Positions 56,430 to 64,000 of a DNA stretch of 64,000 nt are shown piece after piece (position 1 is the stretch's first letter; the number at the start of each line of letters is the position of its first letter). The stretch comes from Xanthostigma xanthostigma (lineage: Eukaryota > Arthropoda > Insecta > Raphidioptera > Raphidiidae): assembly GCA_963575645.1 (NCBI GenBank), contig OY754466.1, positions 6,860,001-6,924,000 on the forward strand, written 5' to 3'. The notes beneath the pieces are model-generated. The model did no database searches, had not been told where the DNA came from, and was given only the letters and a program-made list of their open reading frames with translations. The translations under genes and the position numbers were made by a program.

Positions 56430-56856
56430 CGAGCGGGGTGGCGTAGCGGTGAGAGCACTAGACTCGCATTCGGGAGGTACCGAGTTCGAATCCCGGCGGG
56501 GGCAGATGTGACTAGGACTTTTTCCTATTGCCTCTCGCCGAGAAACGGTAATTCCTGTACCGGCCATCTTGTTGAGGTTTTCCATGGTTTCCCTCAACAA
56601 TTCCAGATAAATATCGAGATGGTTCCTTATTCAAGGCCATTGCCGATTTTACCTCCTATGCTCAAAATCTGCCTACCTTATCCTTAATTTCCTAAAACTA
56701 CCATCATTCGCCCATTGCTATTAATTAAGATGAAGTTTAAAAAATTCAGAAAATAAAGGGAAGTGTGATAGATGGAAAAATAGTTATGGTGCGAATGGCG
56801 TCTGTTATGACAAAGTCGAGAAACGGACGTTAAATACATTATTATTATTATTACAT
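56430..56856 (+). mobile_element. SINE family S, copy S4, complete with 11-bp duplication
   Basis: Flanked by perfect CTTGAAATTAC (56419-56429, 56857-56867). Head CGAGCGGGGTGGCGTAGCGG, then GAGAGCACTAGACTCGCATT, B box GAGTTCGAATCC; body GGTTTTCCATGGTTTCCCTC, ATATCGAGATGGTTCCTTAT; ATT tail. Best reference copy; 427 bp. Polymerase III A and B boxes look intact. Confidence 0.92.
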
Positions 56857-56867
56857 CTTGAAATTAC

Positions 56868-57931
56868 ACATTTGAAACCGACCACGTGTAATATGAGAGC
56901 TTCGAGCTTATCTACTACAATATTATTAAACTCAAGCAAAACCCGTTTCTCGTTCAAAACCACCATCGCCTGTTAAGCGACCCGCTCTTCCACCACATTC
57001 GGTATCAGGGCGAAATTTAACCACCTGAGCACCTCTCGGTAAACTGAAGATAACATTACCTAACATGGTTTTGAGATACATTAGTGTTGTTATTAGGCAC
57101 TACTCGTCATATAGGTTAGTTATCCACTCAGAGTAGATGACGTCAGAAGGACACTGGCTGGCACTAAACAGCATTACAGAAGCATTGAAGATTGTGTGCT
57201 CTCCTTTAATTTTCATATTGGGGAGCTGCAGGTTGTGGAAGACTATTAGTTTATCTACGTCTTAGGGAGTGAGATGCAGTTGGATTTAAAAAAAATCGTT
57301 TTTATTTTTTTTTTTTTGCATTTTCTTGAAGTATCGAAAATAATATTTGAAAATTAAAAGTAAATCCGATTAATAGTTTTCGAGATATCATACAATTACT
57401 GAATGGGTCTCGGAAAACGATGGCAGGAAGCTTCCACGTTGGCAGATGCCCGATTGTGTGGCCCAGGAATTGACGGTTCGATTTAAGTAATTATTTATGT
57501 ACATAAATCAAGTGTAAAATTGGAAAACTCTTTCAGAAATTTTCAAAAACTTAGAAACAAGCTTTAGAAATGCTGTTTTTTTTTAAACTATGAAAACTTG
57601 AATAATCAAATCGATGCCAACTATAATTAAAAAACCATTGGATATGTGTGTGTTAGCTCGATAACTGTCGACAGACTTAATCGATTTAAACGAAATTTGG
57701 TCCACATGTTGGAATCCATCACCGCACGAAACCTACTTAAAATGGGCTCAATCGGGTCACTTTAAAAGTGGGTTTTAGAGGTTGAAAAATATTTTTGGGC
57801 CCAAAAAATACCAAAAAAATTCTCCGGATCGTTTCAAAATTGAAATTTATCTCATCAGTGAAGATAAAAATGTGCTGCCAAAATTTTATTAAAATCGGCC
57901 CGACAAGACCGGACTTAAAAATTTTATGAAA
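56868..57931. other. no gene recognised
   Basis: Unique. 57640-57930 has a low-complexity, repeat-like style (AAAATGGGCTC, AAAATCGGCCCG) leading into repeat Q, which may extend here. Confidence 0.45.
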
Positions 57932-58142
57932 ATATGGATTTACTTAATGAAGGATAAATTTAATTTGGAAAATTGATAGTAATATTTAAACAATAAAAAT
58001 ATAGTTTTAAGGGATGTATTAAGGGGTTAAATTTTTTATTTTGTCCAAAATCAAAAGAGTTAAGTTCACAAAATAAAGCAACACTGCCTGTATTAGCAAA
58101 TACATTATAATGTCGACAGGGTTTTGCACTGCGAGCCGAGTT
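57932..58142 (+). repeat. repeat Q, copy Q2
   Basis: Matches 32193-32413 from ATATGGATTTACTTAATGAA to GCACTGCGAGCCGAGTTTTT. Confidence 0.65.
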
Positions 58143-58144
58143 TT

Positions 58145-58290
58145 TTTTTTCTTTACTGCCGCCCGAACGTACAAACTTCCCGCATCAGTGTATGTAATCC
58201 CACGAATGCGTAAATGTTCGACTGTCTGCCTTACAATTGATGCCGAAAGTATGTACTTTCGATCGAGGTACGAAGAAAAAGTACCTAATT
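58145..58290 (+). repeat. repeat R, copy R3 (inverse of R2)
   Basis: TTTACTGCCGCCCGAACGTA, CTTCCCGCATCAGTGTATGT and AAGTATGTACTTTCGATCGA are the reverse complement of the 34.1-kb copy. It follows repeat Q directly. Confidence 0.65.
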
Positions 58291-58588
58291 GTTTTGTTTT
58301 CGAATTTTTATTAAGAGACATATTTCCGCAAAACTTTAGCAACTAAACGCATTTTGCTTACATTATTTCAAAAAGAACGAACAACTTTTGAAAACAGTCT
58401 CGCTATCGTCCGCGGTGCAAAATCTTCGTTCCATTCATTGGTATAGCGATTTTACGACCTCAAAACGCACGTTCGTTGCGGAACGCAAGTTTTGTTAAGG
58501 AATATAGGAGTAAAGTGGGCGGTGGAGGGTGGCTCCGTATTAACAAGGCGGGCATCTGTCTAACGACTTCTGTGACGACGTTGACTGA

Positions 58589-58798
58589 ATGTTAATGCGT
58601 CTAACGCATTCGGAATTTGACCATGAACAAACACCGCTGAAGGGATTGGACTCTCGACCGTCTATTTTGCGCTCCAAAACAGCACACGAAACGTCATCAT
58701 CACGTACCCCCGCTGTACACCGTGCAACACCTGATCCACAAGTTAAGGCAGCTGCATACGAGGCTAGAAACACTGCTAGGAGTTCTGATAGCCAGTAG
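58589..58798 (+). CDS. unassigned 69-codon frame
   Basis: An ATG preceded directly by an in-frame TGA opens 69 codons containing LDSRPSILRSKTAHETSSSR and TPAVHRATPDPQVKAAAYEA. The composition is protein-like (Ser, Arg, Pro, Ala), but I recognise no domain. The last 16 or so codons fall inside the inverted-repeat element that starts at 58752, which argues against a real gene. Confidence 0.15.
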   Translation: MLMRLTHSEFDHEQTPLKGLDSRPSILRSKTAHETSSSRTPAVHRATPDPQVKAAAYEARNTARSSDSQ

Positions 58799-59184
58799 GC
58801 TGGGCACGAAGCTGGGAATGACGTCACTGCGGGCTGGTCTGCTAGTTTAAAAGATAGGTGATAAAATTAGAACAGGGGCTATTTTCCCTGCTAGATCTGC
58901 TGCTAGGTATGAGCAAGAACCAATCAGGAAGCAGTATTTTGTCACGTGGGCACTTGAATAAACGCCCACAAACCAACATGGCTTCATTCTGCTCAGAGTC
59001 AGACAGCAGACACGTTTTGCTCTGTGTTTATATTCGAGCTGTCACTGCGCGCGCACCAGATCTATCCATAAAAGAAGCTTGAAAAATAGTCTCGTGTGAA
59101 GCGAGCACTTTACAGCAATTAAGAAAACCAGCGCTAGAAAACTATAGTAGGCAAATCTAGCAAGCGTTTCTAGCCTCGTGTGCA
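58752..59184. mobile_element. inverted-repeat element with CTGCTAG motifs, hAT-like
   Basis: CTGCATACGAGGCTAGAAAC at the left and GTTTCTAGCCTCGTGTGCAG at the right are inverted. CTGCTAG recurs in the interior (58773, about 58840, 58892 and 58901), like subterminal transposase sites. No clear 8-bp duplication was found. Confidence 0.6.
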
Positions 59185-59442
59185 GAGACCTTTAGATCGA
59201 TTTTGAACTGCATTTGCCGTTAGCACATTAGTACAAATAAGCATCTATTACTGTCATAAGTTGAATCTATCTCATTCAGTCAACACTTTAAACGGCTTGG
59301 CTCGGCGGTACGTTTGTCGTACATACACAATACATGATACACGGGCTTATGGCAGTAGTGACTAGTGTTACTGTGTATGTAGTTTGTTGTCAACAATGTT
59401 TGAAAAAAGTTAATAATAAAAACATCATAATAGGTATTTTGC

Positions 59443-60010
59443 ACCATGTAAGAAAACATCTAATAATACATATTCTTGATAGATTTTGTAAAAAGCAAAC
59501 GAGAAATGTTGATTTCTATTCATAATAATGCAATATAAATTTTATAATTCAATTTTAAGATTTGTATTTTGTAATCTGTTCTTCAAAAGTCTAAAACGCT
59601 GTTTGCCATGTTGGATTCCGGCGTGACGTCACTTCCCTGTAAGCTAGATACGTTTACCATGTAAGAAAACATCTAATAATACATATTGTTGATAGCTTTT
59701 GTAAAAAGCAAACGAGAAATGTTGATTTTTATTCATAATGTAATACCCATAAATTTTATAATTCAATTTTAAGAATAGTATTTTTTAATCTGTTCTTCAA
59801 AAGTCTACAACGCTGTTTGCCATGTTGGATCCCGGCGTGACGTCACTTCGCCTGTAAACTAGCTACATTTATGTCGTGCTGTGTGTTATTTTGAAGTTAT
59901 TTCAAGTTATGATCCCGTTTATAGACTTCTATTCCGTATTTTATTAGTTTCGCATCATGGAGGACGGTTCCGGAAAAGCACAAAGTACTAATCTACCAAG
60001 GATAAATATG
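59443..60010 (+). repeat. repeat H, tandem units
   Basis: Two units of period 213 start at GTAAGAAAACATCTAATAAT (59448 and 59661) and share CATGTTGGAT(T/C)CCGGCGTGACGTCAC-type sequence. After the second unit the repeat extends through ATGGAGGACGGTTCCGGAAA and CTACCAAGGATAAATATG, as in the inverse copy at 50.7-51.06 kb. Confidence 0.75.
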
Positions 60011-60226
60011 TTTAATAAATAAATAAAGTTTTACTGACTTGTATACTTACACTGGTAACGTAATAATCACATCAACTTAAATAATTTTAATTGTGTAGTG
60101 TTACTATGGTTACTGTGCACAATCGTTATTATTTACAATCATAGTGACGTCACGAGTCATTTTGACGCAAAAATGCATAGTTGGTAATTAAAAGTCGTTT
60201 TATGAAACTATTCGGTTATAAAATAT

Positions 60227-60541
60227 TGTTGCGTGCCCCTTGTTGGGACGACTATGAATTCTGTTTGAATCTTCTAGTAACGACAACAATAACAATCCAA
60301 AGCAGGTAAAGAGCCGACCTTTCTTGCAATTGCTTGGAGAAACCAATCTCGGAACTAAAGGAACATTCTAGAAGCGTGAGACGAAGCTATAAAATGCGAA
60401 CGGAGTGGTTGAGTCAGGCCGTCAGTTATTCGTGTCGTTCATGTGTTGATACAGTGCTCTGGCATTACGACTTAAATTATTCAGTTATATTGTAAAAATA
60501 AATAAACTTTAGTGAGTGCAAATAATAAATCTACTTTAACA
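60227..60541 (+). mobile_element. possible solo LTR with heat-shock-type promoter
   Basis: Starts TGTTGCGTGCCCC and ends TTTAACA (TG..CA). It has a TATA box TATAAAA (60388-60394), initiator candidates TCAGG (60414) and TCAGT (60422), and AATAAA signals near 60500, the order expected of a retrotransposon LTR. No matching target duplication, primer-binding site or coding region follows, so a genuine host promoter is the alternative. Confidence 0.45.
60361..60373 (+). promoter_or_regulatory. heat-shock element
   Basis: GAACATTCTAGAA fits the three-unit heat-shock factor site (GAAnnTTCnnGAA) exactly and sits 15 bp above the TATA box at 60388. The match is seen; function is inferred. Confidence 0.6.
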
Positions 60542-61574
60542 TAAATGACTTATAGTTAATAGACAAGTGTGTTGATAAAATTTGTGTTGTGTTCCTGTGT
60601 TATAAATAATTTTGTGTACATAATTTAGTGACTCTATGTTCTCTGTCACTTAGTCTTTCATTTTATTATTTAGAACTATTAGTTTTGTTTCTGTTAACGT
60701 TATTATTTCTGTTAAGTTAAAAAGTACGCTTTCGTTTGTGTGTTTAACTGCCTGACTACAACAGTTTTATTACAATATTATTATATAAAAATTGCAGGAT
60801 TCATTTAAAACACTTTTCAAAAAACGGGTTAATATAGCCTATTTAATTAACTTCTTCTCCTCATTCCTGGCCTGTATTAGGAGATGTCTCCGTTTAGCCC
60901 TGCAGAACATTAATTTAAAATTATTGCGCGCCGTCACTGATTTGTATGGTTTCGTGTGTGTGAAAGCATGTGGGTGTATGTGTTAATGGGTATGATGTGT
61001 GGTATCAAAGCACTCTTATATTATTTAACTGTTCTAAACACAAACACGAATAACGTGTTGGAAAATCGGTTGGCCAATCTATGAAGTTGTAAAGCAATGA
61101 TGCTGAAGTAAGGTAGACTCGGCATATCTACCTGACAAAGTCTTTCCCCGAGTTACCCTATCCAAACCGGATGCCTTGAAATACAGTCGACTTGAGCCAG
61201 TTTATTTAACAGTGCAAATTACGAAATAAGAAACTTTATATATTCTATTATTTTGTATTTACCCTTGTTTACTCTATATAATTGAAGTCGGGGATCCCCT
61301 AAAGATCGATTTTCTTCACAACTTTAATAATAAGCGAATGTATGGCTTTATATTTGTAACGTAATATGTTGGGTACTTAATATTCTGCTTTAACACTTTG
61401 CATCCCGTCAAAACAAAACTTTATAACAAAATAAAAGCTTTTTATGGCTCGTCTAACAACTTTCATATACAAATAAGTTTTCACCTTTGCCAAGAATGGT
61501 GAAGAGCATCCTTAAAAAATCTATTTTTTTGCACGACCCTCTGCAAAATAGTTTACTTTTCATGCCTGTATGGG
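60542..61574. other. no gene recognised downstream of the LTR-like promoter
   Basis: A 64-codon frame (60792-60986) follows a TTGCAG acceptor-like site but has no recognised motif. TG/GT-rich stretches occur at 60945-60985. No heat-shock protein coding sequence is present. Confidence 0.45.
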
Positions 61575-61960
61575 CTATGTGCAAGGAGGCGGAGTTACAA
61601 ATTTTTCGATGCGAGCGTTTATGGTGAGCACTAGGGGAAACTTTAACCTCAAATTTTCTATATGTCAGTGAGAAATGTTTATTAAAAGTGAAAATAGTTA
61701 TAATTTTATGAAGTTTTTTAATTGCAAAGAAAACATGGGCAAAACTAAGCGCTCTGGAAATGCTTGATGTGTTTCGGGCTGTTGCGCTGATGGCTAATTA
61801 AGTAAAATAAAGATCATTGGCGCCATAATTTGACTTTCCGATGTCAGAGTAAACAAATTAATTATTTATATATTGTACTTCATTATTGATAAAATAAATA
61901 ATTCTCACATACCTTTTATGTGATGCTATTTATTTAATTGTTTACAATCTGAATTTTATG
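61575..61960 (+). repeat. repeat T, copy T2
   Basis: Inverse of T1 at 40.5-40.85 kb over about 350 bp, from GCAAGGAGGCGGAGTTACAA to TTGTTTACAATCTGAATTTT. Confidence 0.7.
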
Positions 61961-61974
61961 GTACCTTTATAAAA

Positions 61975-62129
61975 TTAACGATGAGTATTTGGAAAGAATT
62001 CCGTGGTATAAGGATCGAAAATGAAGCAATACTGAAACGTTAGTACTAAATGCAAGTTTAAAAAAATCTCAGTATTGCTGCATTTTCGATCCTTATACCA
62101 CGGAATTCTTTCCAAATACTCATCATTAA
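61975..62129. mobile_element. foldback with ~60-bp arms
   Basis: TTAACGATGAGTATTTGGAA..AATACTGA pairs with TCAGTATT..TTCCAAATACTCATCATTAA; inner CCGTGGTATAAGGATCGAAA is perfectly matched. Loop about 33 bp. Confidence 0.85.
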
Positions 62130-63121
62130 CTTCAACGGATCACAGTTACTCTACTTATTGAATAGAGTCAATCTTCATATAAAATTACATCAGTTTTCCT
62201 TATTACTTTTTTTGACACATTTAAATTTTTTATTAAAAATAGCTATGCCAAGAAATTGAATTGCAACCAAATCAATTTTTCTTTATTAATACATTATATT
62301 ATCAAATTTCAAACATTAGACATCTCGATTGGTGAAGATCGAGCCAAGTCGAGATCTTTGATTAATAGAAGCATATTAGAAATGAAATTAATACTTTTTT
62401 GGTTCCGGATTTATCTGTTTCAACCACTAATTTTTTTTGTGCATAAGCCACTTTGGTGTTCGGTTACAAGAGATGCAAAGATACTACAAATTACTAACAT
62501 CAAACATTAACAAAAGAGTAAGACCAATTACGTAAAAGCTTCAGGGAACAATGAAAATTACTAAATAAGAAATTTCAAATTCCATTATTTCTCACATAAG
62601 AAATTTTTTCCCATATTTACTCTACATAATACGTTTAAACAGAGAAAAGTGGAAAAATAAGAAATTTGCCTTGCATTATTTTAAAGAAAATTATATTTAA
62701 ACATAAAATTTTACGGTTCCTTTCTGTGCATCCATCTTATCGTTGCTTCATTATATTATAAAGCGGCGTTTACACTTTTTTGTATACATTTTTTCACGAC
62801 CCATTATAAAATTGCTGCTTTTCATGTCTGCATAGCGACCCATTTCGAACAAAAGAAATACAATTTTACTACAAATTAATAAATAAGTCTAAAGACGTTT
62901 CACTTCCCCAGTGTACTTATGTAGGTGAGACATACGTTTTTAAAAATCTAATAAACGAAATATTTAATATTTTAATTTTCAAAAAAATTACGAATAGGCA
63001 AATTTTCCCAAGGCTCTGAAATAAGGAGAGTAGTTTACAAATTAAAAATAATGATATTTATTTTGAATTATTTAATTAGTTTTAAAAATCTGATAATATA
63101 GAAATATTTTTCAAAATTAGA
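62130..63121. other. no gene recognised
   Basis: AT-rich unique DNA; the 84-codon frame at 62256-62510 lacks recognisable motifs. Confidence 0.5.
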
Positions 63122-63645
63122 GAAGAACCTCGCACAAATCTTATAGGATTTGATTCTCGGTTAAATTGATCGACAATGGTTTTATTTTATAGTTTAAAGG
63201 TCATTAAGAAAAAGTGTCCATGGGCGCATAGCCTAAAAAACCAATAGATTGTTAGCTACAGATATGTTTAGCGAAATTTTAGATATAGGGATATCCATTG
63301 ATTTCACAAACATATTCCATGTTCAACTTTTGTGCTTTTTTTGAGAAATAGAAAAATAGTCGAAAACTAGGTAATGTTGGAAGGTGTCACATTGTATAAA
63401 ATAATAAGTCATGTTCGGATTCAGCGCACTCAAAAACATATTTCTAGAGCTTACGATTTTTTAAGATTGTGAATTCAATGGATATCCTTATATTTAAAGT
63501 CTCGCTAAGCATATCTGTAACTAAAAATCTATTGGTTTTTAGGCTATGCGCTCACTTTTCTTAGCGACCGTTGAACTATAAAATAAAACCATTTTCGATC
63601 AATTTAACCGAAAACCAAATCCCATAAGGTTTGTGCGGGGTCCTT
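63122..63645. mobile_element. foldback family F, complete copy
   Basis: Left arm (63122 to about 63306) and right arm (about 63465-63645) are inverted: CGCACAAATCTTATAGGATT / AATCCCATAAGGTTTGTGCG, TCCATGGGCGCATAGCC / GGCTATGCGCTCA, TCCATTGATTTCAC / GTGAATTCAATGGA. The centre is about 155 bp. A single arm occurs at 3546-3712. Confidence 0.85.
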
Positions 63646-64000
63646 TGTAGTGTAGTGGATACATCAGTAAGTAGGCTATAGTTACGTATATCAGTTGCAA
63701 TGTAAAATGCGAACGTAGTATTTCACTATAACACTTACTTAAGTGGTCTAGTTAAATGCGCATGAGTTTGCATTGCAAATTGATATAGACATTTCAATAG
63801 TGTAGTTGCTTATTTCATAAGAGCAAATAGTGTAAGCGCAGCCCTACAATTGACACGGCATACATGGATGGGGCCCATGTTAATGTTTTATTAATATTTA
63901 AGAGGCAGCGTCTTCATGTCGAGAGATTAATATTTAACAAGTCTACTTAAGAGCTCCACCCCAACAGGGTCCCCTCGCCTATGGCAGGTATGGACAGTGG
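63646..64000. other. no gene recognised
   Basis: Unique sequence up to the window edge. Confidence 0.5.

Noticed and set aside
58589-58798. Plus-strand 69-codon frame as a host gene
   Set aside because: No recognisable domain, no splice context, and its 3' part overlaps the inverted-repeat element at 58752.
60361-61020. An hsp70 gene behind the heat-shock element
   Set aside because: No reading frame downstream resembles a heat-shock protein, and the block has LTR-like borders.

Overview
This window looks like AT-rich insect nuclear DNA. It contains spliced eukaryotic coding exons with GT..AG borders, tRNA-derived SINEs, LINE tails, rolling-circle (Helitron) elements and many inverted-repeat elements. 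It has no bacterial operons or ribosome binding sites. The order cannot be fixed from sequence alone. The Helitron types resemble ones I associate with Lepidoptera and other insects, while the SINE core resembles families of hemipteroid or polyneopteran insects.

The one host gene I can support lies on the minus strand. It is a member of the beaten path (beat) family of secreted or membrane-linked immunoglobulin-domain axon-guidance proteins. Three coding exons are visible: a start and signal-peptide exon (38080-37975), the first part of Ig domain 1 (21290-21085) and the end of Ig domain 1 (16181-16046). Splice sites and phases agree (phase 1, then phase 0, then phase 1). The introns are about 16.7 kb and 4.9 kb and are filled with mobile elements. 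The second Ig domain and the C-terminus were not found and probably lie left of base 1. A likely 5' leader with one small intron and a short upstream ORF sits at about 38.1-38.5 kb. No other host gene is convincing between 38.6 and 64 kb.

Almost everything else is mobile-element debris in a few multi-copy families. (a) Helitrons with TC..CTAG ends: one family of four copies carries an internal tRNA-Lys-like sequence (1.1-2.0, 32.7-33.4, 47.6-48.3 and 48.6-49.3 kb); a second family (called C here) has six copies. (b) Three families (A, B, G) have asymmetric inverted repeats plus one terminal hairpin and T-rich ends, as described for Helentron-type elements. (c) hAT-type elements with 8-bp target duplications lie at 5.5, 6.3, 14.8 and 22.8 kb. 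(d) A TTAA-flanked MITE family (E) has one copy that sits exactly inside a decayed mariner-type transposase. (e) A pogo-like MITE, a SINE family with 11-18 bp target duplications, LINE 3' ends, a solo-LTR-like block with a heat-shock element, and many long foldbacks make up the rest.

The elements are heavily nested: hAT in Helitron, MITE in transposase, and several insertions inside one family-G copy at 35.6-37.2 kb. The observation most worth checking is the Helitron family with the captured tRNA-Lys gene. Next are the Helentron-like families, and the long intronic inverted repeats that the beat pre-mRNA would carry as hairpins.
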